Positions 8,237 through 21,400 are shown, counted from the stretch's first letter. The stretch: DNA of 64,000 bases from Chitinophagaceae bacterium (GCA_019752295.1 JAIEMK010000002.1:1-64000); one strand, 5' to 3'. Translations and numbers: made by a program. The notes: generated by a model not told the origin, from the sequence alone.

Positions 8237-11200
8237 ATGGAATTGAAAGGGATTAAGTTTTTAAAATGGTTGCATAAAAAAGCAATTAGCCTTTTTATGG
8301 TATCGGTATTATTTGTTTCCAGTCTTGATGCACAAATTGCAACTTGCTCTGGAACGCCAATTGCATACAATCCATTTAGTGGAGAAACCTATACTTGGAC
8401 TGTTACTGGAATTGCTGGTACTGTTACAGGTGCAGTATTTGGCCAAAAATCCACCGGAACAATTATTAACCCAACACTTATTAATACCAGCTCCGCTTCA
8501 GCAATTGTAACATATGATGTAGCAAGTTTAAGTCATCCAAATTTTACATTAGTAGTAACCGTTAATCCCATCCCCACACTCAGTAGTAGTTTAACAGCTC
8601 CCGCTATTTGCAGCGCTTCACAATTTAACTACAATCCGAGCAGCGCAATAGTAGGAACTAATTTTGCCTGGACAAGATCAATCAATTCTGATATTAATAC
8701 GCCCCCATCTAGTGGTAATAATAACCCGACAGAAATTTTAACAAGTACAAGTGCTATACCCGTTACTGTAAATTATGTTTACAATTTAAGTGCTATGGGG
8801 TGTAGCAATCAGCAAATTGTTTCAGTGATAGTAAACCCAATCCCAAAGTTTACTAATACAACAACAAATCCAATTTGTAGTGGCAGTGTTTTTAATTTCA
8901 ATACATTATCAGGAACACCCAATACCAGTTTTAATTGGTCGAGAGCCGTAGTTACTTCCATTACAAATCCTGCTGCAAGTGCCACAGACGACCCGAAAGA
9001 AACTTTAGTGAATACAAGTAGCAATACGATTTCTGTAACCTATGTTTATTCTCTTGCAGCAAATGGTTGTACCAATACACAAAACATTGTGGTGCTAGTA
9101 AATCCAACTGCTAATATTACTAATTCAAGTTCATTTAGTTCGCAAATATGTTCAGGTATTCCACAGAGTTATTCTGCTTTACCAGATATTCCCGGAACAA
9201 CTATTGTATGGTCAAGATCTGTTGTTTCAGGCATTAGCAATACTGCATCCGCTGGCAATACATCAGTTACCGAAGCACTCTCAAATACAACTACTGTACC
9301 GGTTACAGCACCGTATATTTTTACCTTAAGCACATCCAGTCAGTGCGTGAGCAAGGAAACCATTAATATCACCGTTAATCCAATTCCAAAATTAACAAGT
9401 ACATTAACTCCTCCTGCCATTTGCAGCGGCACGCCATTTTCTTATAATCCAACATCTTTGACGCCTGGATCAGTTTTTAATTGGTCGAGGCCATCTCAGG
9501 TAAATATCAATCCCAGCGCTCAAAACGGCATCGGAAACCCATTAGAACTCTTAGTTAACACAAGCAGTACAATTGTTACAGTTGCTTATATTTTTAATAC
9601 AACGGCTAACGGTTGTTCCAATCCTGAAATTGTAAACGTTCCAATTAAACCAACACCTGCCGTAAGCTCACCACAACAAACATCAGCTTGTAATAACGGG
9701 TCTTTCACGATTACCCCTCCGGGAGTTCCAACTGGCACGCAATATACCTGGACGAGTCCCACTATTTCGCCAGCAGGTGCTATTACTGGTTCCAGCTCGG
9801 GAACTTTACAAAATTTTATTAATCAAACTTTAAGTAATAGTACCGGGAACGATGCAACAGCAACCTATACGATAACTCCATGGACAGCAGGTTGTGTAGG
9901 GGCTTCCTTTCAAGGAATTGTTACCGTAAGTTCTCTTGGGTTTGGCACTATCATTCCTAATGTAAATACAACAGCATGCAATAATAGCAACTTTTCTTTC
10001 AGTCCACTCTCTGCACCTTCAGGCACTAAATATATTTGGGGTTCACCAGCCTACTCACCTTCTGGCACCATCACAGGAGGGCTTTCGCAGGGAACACCTT
10101 CTCCCAATATATTCGGACTTTTAGTAAATAGTAGTGCATCTCCTGCAGTTGCTACTTATTATGTTACACCAATTGCCGGTACTTGTTCGGGAAGTGTTTT
10201 TACTGTTAATGTAACAGTAAATAATCCAGCGGTATTGAGTAGTTCTTTAACACCACCCGCAGTTTGTAGCAATGCATTATTTAGTTATATCCCTGCTACT
10301 ATCACCGCGAATACTAGTTTTACTTGGTCGAGGGTGGCAATGACAAATATTACCAATATTGCGCAAACGGGCGTTAACAATCCCAATGAGATGCTCAATA
10401 ATACTTCTACAGATCCTGTTAAAGTAGATTATTTATATACGTTAACCACGGGCATTTGTACTAATCAACAAATAGTTTCAGTATTTGTAAATCCTTTGCC
10501 CAGACTAAGCAGTGCAACACCTAACCCAATATGCAGTGGAACCACTTTTAATTATTTACCAACCTCTGCTACAACAGGATCTACCTATGTTTGGTCCAGA
10601 CCTGTTATTACCAATATCAGCAATACTTCCACATCTGCTACCAGTAATCCAAATGAAGTATTAGTAAATACCAGTATTAATCCGGTAAACGTTCCTTATA
10701 ATTTTACTTTAACTGCTAATGGATGCAGCAATTCCGAAACAGTAAATGTATTGGTAAATCCTACTCCTGTAGTAACCAATCAAACTACGAGCAGTTGTAA
10801 TAGTACCGCATTTAGTTTTACAGCACAGAATGTTCCCGTTGGTACAAAGTACACTTGGGCAACACCTACTGCTGCTCCACTTTTATCACTATCAGGAGGT
10901 AGCGCACAAGCTGTTCTTCAAAATACTATTGGAGGTACTTTAACTAATTTAACACTCAACCCCGCAAGCGCCACTTATATTATTACCCCTAATACCAATG
11001 GATGTGTGGGCTCCACTTTTACTTTAAATGTGGATGTTACAGCTACAACCAATTTAAGTAGTAGCCTCACGCCCCCAGCAGTTTGCAGTAATGCCGTTTT
11101 CAATTATACCCCTACGAGCAATACTTTTGGAACTGCATTTGGTTGGACAAGGGCTAGTATTGCAGGCATCTCCAATATTGCAGCCAGTGGTGCAGGAAAC

Positions 11201-14026
11201 CCGAACGAAGTTTTGCTGAATAATACAAGCGCTGTAGTTACCGTGCCTTATTTGTTTACACTATCAACCCCACGTGGTTGTATCAGTTTGCAAACAGTAA
11301 ATGTAAATGTAAATCCGGCGCCTGTATTATCTAGTAATTTGATTGCCCCCACTATTTGTACCGGAACATTGTTTAATTATACCCCTAGCTCCTCTTCCGT
11401 TTCACCAAGTTTTAGTTGGAGCAGGCCTGTTGTTCCAGGCATTAGCAATGCTGCGTCATCAGGATTCGGGTTAATTTATCCAAACGAAATTTTAGTTAAT
11501 ACAAGTGGCTTACCCGTTTCAGTACCTTATAGTTTCACAACTACTAGCAATGCTTGTAGCAATACCGAAATAGTTACAGTAATAGTAAACCCAAAACCTG
11601 TTATCGCTAATCAGACTACTACTATTTGCAGCAATACATCATTCACTAGTATTCCTTCTTCGGCAGCTATTGGAACACAATATAAATGGTCGATACCTAC
11701 CGTAGCCCCAATCAATTCGGTTTCAGGATCATTTGCTCAGCCCATTTTGCAGGATAGTGTTAGTCAATTATTAAAAAACCTCGGCATTAATGATGCGAAA
11801 GTTTCTTATAATATTACCCCAATTGCATATGGATGTCAGGGCTCTAATTTTACACTAGATGTGATTGTAAAACCAGTACCTGTTATCGCTAATCAATTAA
11901 TCAGTGATGTATGTAGTGGCATTGCCTTTAATTATGCAGCAGCTTCTGCAACAGTTCCTATAGCAACAGTATATACCTGGAGTAATCCTATTTTGGGGCC
12001 GGCCAATAGTTTATTAGGAGGAAGCGAACAGCCGCTCTATCAAAATGCTGTGAGCCAAATATTATCGAGCAGTAATAATTTATCCGACACTGCAACTTAC
12101 ACGGTAACACCTTCTAGTGCCGGATGTGCAGGTGCAACTTTTACATTAACAGTACCCATCAAACCTATAGCAAACATCAACAATATTTTTGACAGTGTTT
12201 GTACTGGTTCTGCTTTTAATGTCAACCCTAGCCCGGTTCCATTAAACACTACCTATACATGGACTGTTCCTACAAGTATTCCATTCGGAAAAATAATTGG
12301 AGGATCTGCAAACAGCACGGCATCAAATGCCATCTCACAAACACTTGTAAATACCGGAACAGTTCCGGCACAACTGATGTATACAATTACGCCCACAACC
12401 AATGGATGTAAGGGTAATGTTTTTAATTTACTTGAAACAGTTGGTGTGCCTCTGAACCCCATTCCAAATGTATCGGCAAGAATTTGTAGTGGTACTAGTT
12501 TTGATGTAACACCTGTAAATGTGCCGGCAAATACAAAGTATGCCTGGACGATACAATCTATTGCACCCTCAGGAATGGTAGTGGGAAGAGCGCCTCAGAT
12601 AATTCCACAAACAAAAATTACTGACACGCTCACAAACTTATCTTCTGTTATGGCAACTGCTGTATATCTGGTTACTCCATCAAACACAGGATGTATTGGA
12701 AGCAATTTTTTAGCAACTATCAATATTCGTGTTGCTCCAAAAGCAACGCTTACCGGAAATCCTACTATTTGTGCTTATGCTAAAGACACGCTTTCGGTAA
12801 GCTTTCTTGGAACGGGTCCTTGGAGTTTTGATTATCTTGATAACGGAGTTGCAAAAACGGAAATAGGAATCAATACAAATCCATATACTTGGATAGTACC
12901 TACCCCATTACTAGCTAAAGGGAAAACATTAGCTATTACAAGAGTGTACGATCAATTTTGCGTGGACAGTGTAGACATCAGTCAGTTTTCTCAAAAAGTA
13001 AATCCTTTGCCGATTGGGAACATCATTTCCTTGCATGGAAATTATATTTGTAACAATACAACTGATACCATGTGGATTAATTATTCCACATTAGATAGCT
13101 TGAAATTTCAATGGACTTTCAATGGTACTCAACTACCAGGTATCGTATCGGATTCCATTTCAACTCTTATACCCGGCAGATACAATGCTTTGTTTACAAA
13201 CAAATATGGATGTACAGATAGTTCTGCAACACCACTTAATTTAAGTTATATACAACAACCCGTTCTGCATTTCAACTACGACAGTTATTGTATTAATAAG
13301 CAAATAAATTTCAACAACCTTACCGATACAAGCTTTATTGGTTCAACTGCTTGGCTATGGGATATGGGCGACAGTACTACCAGAAATAGTTTTAACGCAT
13401 CAGCTACTTATGCACACGCAGGCAAGCTACATATTCGATTAACTGCACTGCAATTGTTTTGCCAATCATACCAGACAAGCATTGATACAACTTTCAATAT
13501 CGAACATCCCATTCCAGGAATACGTATGCCATCCATGAGTGCCTATTCAAGTCAGCCCTTACCAATTATTGCTAGACGCATTCCTACCTATCGTTATAGA
13601 TGGGCTCCATCAAGAGGTATTGATTTTCCTGACAGCTCATCAGTTATTTTTAATTATCAGATAACACAAGATTACCTTATCCATTTAATTTCACCGGGTG
13701 GATGTATTTCGAATGACTCTGTTTTGGTAAGGGTATTTGATGACAACCTGGTTGACATTTTTGTACCCAAAACATTTTCTCCAAATGGAGATGGAATCAA
13801 TGATAAATTGTATCCTTATTTAACCGGAGTTAAAACATTCCAATACTTCAAAGTATTTAATCGTTTTGGTAAACTAATGTATGAATCAAGAAATCCCGAT
13901 GAGGGTTGGGACGGAACAGTAAGCGGTACACAACAACCAATGGCAATTTATATATGGGTTGCAATGGGTATTGGGTTGGACGGAAATCCTGTTGAACGAA
14001 AAGGTGAAATATTATTATTGCGTTGA
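8237..14026 (+). CDS. Giant T9SS-secreted adhesin-like protein with PKD-like repeats
   Basis: This 1929-aa protein has a signal peptide (residues 1-32, ending SSLDAQ). About fifteen Ig/PKD-like modules of 85-97 aa follow to about residue 1450, in two types. Type A carries W-S/T-R and NPNEVL..NTS; type B carries YTW..P, GGSAQ and SQTL.N. Each module has two cysteines (around AICS and NGCS). A distinct module, a PKD domain (WLWDMGDSTT, about 1678-1760) and a C-terminal gliding-motility domain (about 1837-1929; FSPNGDGIND, FNRFGKLMYES, GWDGT) follow. The last is a type-B T9SS sorting signal like that of SprB, so the product is expected on the cell surface. A PorP/SprF-like gene follows 12 nt later. 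The ligand is unknown. Confidence 0.9.
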   Translation: MELKGIKFLKWLHKKAISLFMVSVLFVSSLDAQIATCSGTPIAYNPFSGETYTWTVTGIAGTVTGAVFGQKSTGTIINPTLINTSSASAIVTYDVASLSHPNFTLVVTVNPIPTLSSSLTAPAICSASQFNYNPSSAIVGTNFAWTRSINSDINTPPSSGNNNPTEILTSTSAIPVTVNYVYNLSAMGCSNQQIVSVIVNPIPKFTNTTTNPICSGSVFNFNTLSGTPNTSFNWSRAVVTSITNPAASATDDPKETLVNTSSNTISVTYVYSLAANGCTNTQNIVVLVNPTANITNSSSFSSQICSGIPQSYSALPDIPGTTIVWSRSVVSGISNTASAGNTSVTEALSNTTTVPVTAPYIFTLSTSSQCVSKETINITVNPIPKLTSTLTPPAICSGTPFSYNPTSLTPGSVFNWSRPSQVNINPSAQNGIGNPLELLVNTSSTIVTVAYIFNTTANGCSNPEIVNVPIKPTPAVSSPQQTSACNNGSFTITPPGVPTGTQYTWTSPTISPAGAITGSSSGTLQNFINQTLSNSTGNDATATYTITPWTAGCVGASFQGIVTVSSLGFGTIIPNVNTTACNNSNFSFSPLSAPSGTKYIWGSPAYSPSGTITGGLSQGTPSPNIFGLLVNSSASPAVATYYVTPIAGTCSGSVFTVNVTVNNPAVLSSSLTPPAVCSNALFSYIPATITANTSFTWSRVAMTNITNIAQTGVNNPNEMLNNTSTDPVKVDYLYTLTTGICTNQQIVSVFVNPLPRLSSATPNPICSGTTFNYLPTSATTGSTYVWSRPVITNISNTSTSATSNPNEVLVNTSINPVNVPYNFTLTANGCSNSETVNVLVNPTPVVTNQTTSSCNSTAFSFTAQNVPVGTKYTWATPTAAPLLSLSGGSAQAVLQNTIGGTLTNLTLNPASATYIITPNTNGCVGSTFTLNVDVTATTNLSSSLTPPAVCSNAVFNYTPTSNTFGTAFGWTRASIAGISNIAASGAGNPNEVLLNNTSAVVTVPYLFTLSTPRGCISLQTVNVNVNPAPVLSSNLIAPTICTGTLFNYTPSSSSVSPSFSWSRPVVPGISNAASSGFGLIYPNEILVNTSGLPVSVPYSFTTTSNACSNTEIVTVIVNPKPVIANQTTTICSNTSFTSIPSSAAIGTQYKWSIPTVAPINSVSGSFAQPILQDSVSQLLKNLGINDAKVSYNITPIAYGCQGSNFTLDVIVKPVPVIANQLISDVCSGIAFNYAAASATVPIATVYTWSNPILGPANSLLGGSEQPLYQNAVSQILSSSNNLSDTATYTVTPSSAGCAGATFTLTVPIKPIANINNIFDSVCTGSAFNVNPSPVPLNTTYTWTVPTSIPFGKIIGGSANSTASNAISQTLVNTGTVPAQLMYTITPTTNGCKGNVFNLLETVGVPLNPIPNVSARICSGTSFDVTPVNVPANTKYAWTIQSIAPSGMVVGRAPQIIPQTKITDTLTNLSSVMATAVYLVTPSNTGCIGSNFLATINIRVAPKATLTGNPTICAYAKDTLSVSFLGTGPWSFDYLDNGVAKTEIGINTNPYTWIVPTPLLAKGKTLAITRVYDQFCVDSVDISQFSQKVNPLPIGNIISLHGNYICNNTTDTMWINYSTLDSLKFQWTFNGTQLPGIVSDSISTLIPGRYNALFTNKYGCTDSSATPLNLSYIQQPVLHFNYDSYCINKQINFNNLTDTSFIGSTAWLWDMGDSTTRNSFNASATYAHAGKLHIRLTALQLFCQSYQTSIDTTFNIEHPIPGIRMPSMSAYSSQPLPIIARRIPTYRYRWAPSRGIDFPDSSSVIFNYQITQDYLIHLISPGGCISNDSVLVRVFDDNLVDIFVPKTFSPNGDGINDKLYPYLTGVKTFQYFKVFNRFGKLMYESRNPDEGWDGTVSGTQQPMAIYIWVAMGIGLDGNPVERKGEILLLR

Positions 14027-14038
14027 TCAAATGAGTTT

Positions 14039-15055
14039 ATGTTTAAATCGAAATATATTTTTTTATTGCTGCTTAGTTGTTGGATGAACAATGAAAAAGC
14101 ATTTGCGCAAGATCCAATATTCTCGCAATTCTATTCGTCTCCTATGAGTGTGAATCCAGCACTTGCAGGCAATGGTGATGCTGATTGGCGGATTGTTGCA
14201 AATCATCGAAGTCAGTGGATTGGACAGGGCTTAGACCCATTAACTACCAGTTCCATTTCGTTTGATGGAAAGCTTTTTAAACAAGCAGATAACGAAGCCA
14301 ATTATATTGGTGGCGGTTTACTGTTTTTGCAAGAAAAGGGTTTGGCAGGAGCATATAAAACAAATTCTTTTCATTTTATTTTGAGCTCACATATAAGTTT
14401 GGATGCGGATGATGCCAGTGGTTTATCTGCAGGCCTTGGTGGCAGTTATTCAAATACAATGATTGATTTTGCTCAATTAAGTTTTGCGCAACAATTAAGT
14501 TCATCCGGTTTTAATCGTGCACTTCCCACAATGGAACCAAATCTTGCAAATGTGAAACCCTATTTTTCCATGTTTGCAGGAATCAATTATACATTAAATT
14601 CCGAAACTTCCAGTTTTGATATTGGTATTGCGGGATATCGTTTTATGAAAACAAACCGCTCTGCATTAAATGATCCTACACAACTTGACCCGCCTAGGTA
14701 TAATTTTCATGCAGGTTATCAAACCTATATTAACGAGCGATTGGTATTGAATACAAACGCTATTTATGTTTTAGAAAGTAATCTGCAGTCCTATACTGTT
14801 GGACTAAATCTGGGAACTTTTCTTGACAATGCAGAGAATCCAACCATTTTAAATACGGGTCTTTGGTATCGGGGTAACGAAGCCATTATTCCATATTTAG
14901 GATTAAGTTATGGAAATTTTCAGGCCGGAATTACTTACGACATTCCAATGTCGTCATCCAATTCATCGCTGAACACATTAAAAACTTACGAGTTTTCGCT
15001 GATATACAGATCCCCAAAAAGAGGTGCTAAAACAATTCCTTGTCCCTGGAAGTAA
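14039..15055 (+). CDS. PorP/SprF family T9SS outer-membrane protein (copy 1)
   Basis: This 338-aa protein has a signal peptide (ends AFAQ) and begins DPIFSQFYSSPMSVNPALAGN, the hallmark of the PorP/SprF family. The rest fits an outer-membrane beta barrel, ending RSPKRGAKTIPCPWK. Family members are needed to export or anchor a cognate type-B adhesin, as SprF is for SprB. It lies 12 nt after the giant adhesin gene, so the two are almost certainly cotranscribed. A close paralogue is at 21551. Confidence 0.92.
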   Translation: MFKSKYIFLLLLSCWMNNEKAFAQDPIFSQFYSSPMSVNPALAGNGDADWRIVANHRSQWIGQGLDPLTTSSISFDGKLFKQADNEANYIGGGLLFLQEKGLAGAYKTNSFHFILSSHISLDADDASGLSAGLGGSYSNTMIDFAQLSFAQQLSSSGFNRALPTMEPNLANVKPYFSMFAGINYTLNSETSSFDIGIAGYRFMKTNRSALNDPTQLDPPRYNFHAGYQTYINERLVLNTNAIYVLESNLQSYTVGLNLGTFLDNAENPTILNTGLWYRGNEAIIPYLGLSYGNFQAGITYDIPMSSSNSSLNTLKTYEFSLIYRSPKRGAKTIPCPWK

Positions 15056-15242
15056 CATCATTGCGAAAATAATTGATCAGCACAAAATTATTGCTCTAGC
15101 CTTGAAAAAGTGGTGAACGCAAACCTGTTTTTGTAGTTTTTTTCAGGCAACACTTGTCTGGGTTCATGTATCTTAAAATAAGTGTTTAATATATTTTTAA
15201 GGATTAACTATTACTTAATTTTTCATCAAATTGATTTTTCGA

Positions 15243-15273
15243 TTTATGAAATCAGAAACTTACAGTAGATTTG
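15243..15273 (+). promoter_or_regulatory. Putative promoter of the second adhesin cassette
   Basis: TTTA (15243-15246), 19 nt, then TAGATTTG (15266-15273) gives one mismatch to the Bacteroidota consensus. The leader would be about 155 nt. The rest of the 381-bp gap 15056-15436 is AT-rich; I see no gene or clear terminator in it. Confidence 0.5.
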
Positions 15274-15436
15274 GCTCCCTCAAAGAATACTGTCTAACAG
15301 AAGTTTAAGTTTTGTTTGTAGTGAATTCCAGCATTGCCTGAATACTATACAGGTATTTAAAAATTATTAAATCGAGTTAACTGATTTTCAAGAAAAAATT
15401 GAAAACCGCATTAAATAGCTATACACAACTGCATTT

Positions 15437-18400
15437 ATGGAACTATTGAATAAGATTGAAAGAAAGATTTTAAGAGCAAATATTTTTTTTAAGACGGCTG
15501 CTGTTCTAATACTTTTTCTAATTTCAACGGGATATGCTAAGGCTCAAAACACAACCAGTACTTGTTCAGGCGTCAGTTTCAGCTACAATAACGAACCGGG
15601 CTATGTTGCCGGAGAAACCTATAGTTGGACCATTGCATCTTTTGCCGCAAGTATTTCTGGACAAACGATTGGCTTGGGTGGTGCAAGTGCTATCACACAA
15701 ACACTAACAAATAGCAGTAACACACCTGCAACTATTGTGTACAATGTAATTACTTCTCAGCTATCTACATTTACTTTAACGGTAACCGTAAATCCTACTG
15801 CCAGTTTAACCAATGCAGCATCATTCGTGTCTCCCATTTGTTCTGGAGTAGCGCAAAGTTATTCAGCTACAAGTAATATAGTAGGAACATCTATTACTTG
15901 GACAAGAGCCGTAAAACCTGGAATTAATAATTTAGCGGGTACAGGTACAAATACCGTAACTGAATCTTTAAACAATACTACCAATGCACCAATAACTGTA
16001 CCCTATTTGTTCACACTTAATACCTCAGGACCTGGTTGTGTAAGTAGCCAAACCATTAATGCTGTTATAAACCCAATACCAGTTCTTACTAGTACATTAA
16101 CACCTCCCGCTATTTGTAGCAATACAAATTTTAGTTACAACCCTACTGCAAATACTGCCAGTCCCACATTCTCTTGGACAAGAGCAATTCAGCCAAATAT
16201 TAATAATCCCAGTGCTTCCGGTCCAGGAAATCCCAATGAACTTCTTCAAAGCAATAGTACTTCGCAAGTCCCAGTAGCATATGTTTATACAACTACTTCA
16301 AATGGATGTAGTTATACACAAACAGTTACTGTTCCAGTGAATCCTACCCCAGTAGTAAGCACAACACAACCAGCATCGGCTTGTAATAATAGTTCTTTTA
16401 CCATCAATCCATCCAGTGTAGTACCTGCAGGCACGCTGTATTCTTGGCCGGCACCAATCATTTCTCCTACTGCCGGAGCCATTACAGGTGGCGGCCCGGG
16501 AACTTTGCAGAATATGGTCAACCAAACACTAACAAATACTACTACCGGTCTCGCTCAAGCTACCTACACTATAACACCAACTACAGCAGGATGCACCGGC
16601 CCTACGTTTCAGGGTGTTGTTACTGTTAATAATGTTGGAACTGGAATGGTGTTACCGAATATAAATAATTATCCAGCTTGTAACAATGCTGTCTTTAATG
16701 TTGTTAACCCAGCAGCACCTCCGGGAACATCTTATGTATGGACTGCACCTACTTATAGTCCGGCTGGTTCATTATCGGGAGGAACAGCACAGGGATCTGC
16801 ACAGAATAGTATTTCCGGAACCTTAGTGAACAATACAATCGCTCCAGGAACTGCAACCTACAATGTTACACCCGTATCAGGGGCATGTTTTGGAACGGTT
16901 TTCACTGTTTCTGTTACCGTCAATAATCCTGCAGTATTAAGTAGTTCATTAACACCTCCTGATATTTGCAGCAATTCGCTATTTAGCTATACTCCTACAA
17001 GCGTAACTGCTACTACCAGTTTTACATGGTCGAGGGTAGTTGTTGCAGGCATTAGTAATACAGCGGCTACCGGCACAGGAAATCCAAACGAAGTATTGAT
17101 TAATATTACTTCCGCACCTGTTAAAGTAATTTACTTATATACCCTAACTACAGGCAGTTGTGTAAATCAACAGTCCGTAGCGGTTTTTGTAAATCCATCT
17201 CCCACACTAAGCAGTGGCACCCCCAATCCGGTTTGTAGCGGCTCTACTTTAAATTACAATCCCTTATCACTGACTGCTGGTACTTCTTTTGCTTGGGCCA
17301 GGCCGGTTGTACCATCTATCAGTAATCCTTCTGCAACCGGCACAGGAGATCCAAATGAAGTATTAATTAATACGGGTATTACACCTGTATTGGTTCCGTA
17401 TAATTATACACTCACCGCAAATGGTTGTACCAATACACAAACTATAAATGTATTAGTAAATCCAATGCCTGTTGTAACCAATCAAATTACCACAGCATGC
17501 AATAACAGTGCTTTTGTGGTAACTCCTACAACTGTTCCTGCAGGCACACAATACACATGGATAGCTCCTGTTTACAATCCGGTGCTTTCGCTTTCAGGCG
17601 GATCAGCGCAGGGAACTTTACAGAATAATATCAGTCAAACTTTAATTAATTCAACACTCAATAATGCCACTGCTAAATATACTGTTACACCCATAGCAAA
17701 TGGATGTACAGGCGCTACATTTACGGTAACTGTTACGGTATATGCACCCTTAAATTTATCAAGTACTTTAAATCCTCCTGCAATTTGTAACAATACGGTT
17801 TTTAGTTATACGCCAACATCAAATACTGCAGGAACCAGTTTTGGTTGGACAAGAGCTGCTGTTGCAGGAATCAACAACCCCGGAGCAAGTGGTACCAATA
17901 ATCCAAACGAGACTTTGATCAATATCACCAGTAATCCGATTGCCGTTACCTATTTGTACACACTTACTTCGCCAAATGGATGCATCGTTACACAAACTGT
18001 AAACGCAATTGTAAATCCATCTTATACTTTAAGCAACCCCACTCCTGCTGCCATTTGTAGCAGTACTGCATTTAATTTTGGGCCTACTTCTTCTACCGCT
18101 GGCGCTGCATTTACATGGACAAGGGCTGCAGTACCATTTATCAGCAATGTTGCTGCATCGGGTAGTGGAAATATCAATGAAACACTTATCAATACAAGCA
18201 ATACAATTGTTGCGGTAAATTATATTTACACGATTAGTACAGCAGGATGTAGCAGTACTCAAACAATTGGAGTGAATGTAAAACCAGTACCGCAAATAGC
18301 CAATCAAACTGCAATTGCATGTAATAATACCAGCTTTATAGTGAACCCTACCGGTGCACCTTTGGGAACTGTTTATAGCTGGGGCTTCCCAACCTATAGC

Positions 18401-21400
18401 CCTGCAGGATCTATTACCGGTGCAACTATTGGAAACTCTCAAACTAATTTTACGCAAACACTTACCAATTCAAATGCGCTAAATGCAACTGCAACCTACA
18501 CGCTAACACCTGTAACCAGTGGTTGCATTGGCTCAGATTTTAATTTAGCAGTTACGGTAAATAATTCTCCGGTTTTAAGTTCCAGTTTAACACCTGCGGC
18601 AATTTGCAGTAACACCGTATTTAATTATTCTCCGAGCAGTATTACTACAGGTACCACTTTCGGTTGGACAAGATCGGCTGTTGCCGGAATATCCAATGCA
18701 ACTGCAAGCGGAGTTGGCAACCCTGCAGAAACTTTGATTAATACCACTGCATTTATTGTTGCAGTGCCTTATCTATATACACTTACTACTCCTACCGGCT
18801 GTGTGAATACCCAAACAGTAACTGTTAATGTTGATCCCGCACCGGTTTTAAATAGTGGCTTAGTTGCCGCATCTATCTGTACAGGAACACTATTTAGTTA
18901 TACGCCAACATCAGCATCACCCGGTGCCACATTTAGTTGGTCGAGGCCTGCAGTACCTGCTATTAGTAACGCACCGGCAACCGGATCGGGGTTAGTAAAT
19001 CCTTCTGAAATACTTGTTAATACAAGTAGTTTACCTGTTAGTGTTCCTTATAATTATACCATCGTTGCCAATGGTTGCAGCAATAATCAAACGGTAACTG
19101 TTGTTGTAAATCCGAAACCAGTTGTACCCAATCAAAGCACTACCATTTGTGGTAATACAGCATTTAGTGTAATTCCAACAGGAGTAATTGCCGGTACGCA
19201 ATATACCTGGACAATTCCTACAGCAACACCTATAGGATCGATCTCAGGTGGATCGGCTCAATCTGTTTTACAAGATAGTATTAGTCAGATATTAGGCAAC
19301 ACAACCATCAATCTTGCGCGAGCCACTTATACTGTTACACCTACTGCAAATGGTTGCTCAGGTTCTAGCTTTACAGTAGATGTTTTTGTAAAACCTACAC
19401 CGGGTATTTCTAATCAAATTATTTCATCGGTGTGTAGCGGTGTTGCTTTTAATTATGCAGCAACTGCAGTTCCGGCAGGCACCACATATACTTGGAGCAA
19501 TCCTATTATCAGTCCGGCAAGTAGTTTAACAGGAGGTAGTGCGCAAGCAATTAATCAAACATCGGTAAGTCAAACATTATCGAGTGTAAACAATCTTACC
19601 GACACAGCAACATATGTTGTAACTCCTACCAGTGGCGGATGTTTAGGCGCAAACTTTAATTTAGTAGTTCCTGTAAAACCTGTGCCATTTATAAATAATA
19701 TTTTCGATACGGTTTGTAGCGGTGCGGGATTTACTGTTATTCCAAAACCCGTACCAGCAAATACAACTTACACATGGACACTCCCAACTAGTATACCTTT
19801 TGGTAGAGTAATTGGAGGAAGTGCAAATGCAGTACCCGTAAATGTTATTTCGCAAGTGCCTGTGAATACAGGAGCCACACCTGCACAATTGCTGTATACC
19901 ATTACGCCGAATTCGAATGGATGTACAGGAAGCACATTTACACTACTTGAAACAGTTGGTGTTCCGTTATTACCCATTCCAAATGCTGCAGCAACAATTT
20001 GTAGTGGCACATCGTTCGATGTAACTCCAACAAGTACTCCGCCAAATACAACTTATACATGGAGCATCCCTTCTGCCACTCCTGTAGGAATGGTATCAGG
20101 GTTGAGTCCTCAAGCCACAGCACAAACAAGGGTAACAGGCACGCTCACTAATTTATCTGCTGTAACTGCAACTGCTATCTATACTATAACCCCTTTCAAC
20201 ACAGGTTGTACAGGATCGGCATTTACAGCTACTATTACTATTCGTGCAGTACCTAAAGCAACCATCACCGGCAACGCTACCATCTGTGCCTATGTGAATG
20301 ATACACTAACAGTAAGTTTTGCTGGCACGGCGCCTTGGAGTTTTAATTATCTCGATAACGGAGTTCCAAAAACACAAGTTGGAATAACAACAAATCCATT
20401 TACATGGATCGTTCCAACACCACTTCTTGCATCGACTAAAACACTGGCCATTACTTATGTAAAAGATATGGCTTGTATTGATAGTGTAGACACCAGCTAT
20501 TTTGTACAGAAAGTAAATCCGCTTCCAATAGGACACGTGGTAAGTATGCACGGTCAATACATTTGTAATAATATACCGGATACTTTATTCGTAGGGTATA
20601 CAATGGATACACTTAGCTTCCAATGGACACGCAATGGTGTTCAATTGCCCGGTTTAAATTCAGATTCAATTGCTACATTAATTCCGGGAAGGTATAATGC
20701 GTACTTTACAAACAAGTATGGATGTACAGATACTTCGGCCATTCCTGCAACACTAACTTATATCGCGCAGCCCGTAATCAAATTCAATTACGATAGTTAT
20801 TGTATCAATAATTTAATCAACTTTAGAAACCTCACAGATACCACATTTACCGGGCCTACCAGTTGGTTATGGAATATGGGCGATAGCACTACCAGAAATA
20901 GTTTTCATGCAACGGATACTTATTTTACGGCAGGCAAACGTAGCATCAAAATAACAGCATCGCAATTATATTGCCCTGCTTATACAACTGTACTAGATTC
21001 GGTTATTAATATTGAATTCCCAATTGCCGGAATACGTATGCCATCTGTGAGTGCTTACCTTGGCCAGTTCACTCCTATTGCCGCAAGGTCAATTCCTACT
21101 TATAAATATTTATGGACACCCACACGAGGTATTGATCATCCGGATAGTGCTTCCATCAATTTCAATTATCAACAAACGCAGGAATACCTCATCAATCTGA
21201 TTGCAGCATCCGGCTGTATTAGTTATGACACAGTTTTAGTTCGGGTATTCAATGATAAACTGGTCGACATTTTTGTACCAAAATCATTTACGCCAAATGG
21301 AGATGGAATAAACGATGTGTTATATCCATATTTAACGGGTATTAAAACATTCAAGTATTTCAAAGTGTATAATCGTTTTGGAAAGCTCATGTTTGAAACT

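Noticed and set aside
16298-19888. Several minus-strand open frames inside the second adhesin gene, including a Cys-rich one of 142 codons at 18029-18457
   Set aside because: They lie opposite the repeated adhesin modules, have unlikely composition (Cys, Ser, Arg-rich), recur with the module period and match no family. They are shadows of the coding repeats.
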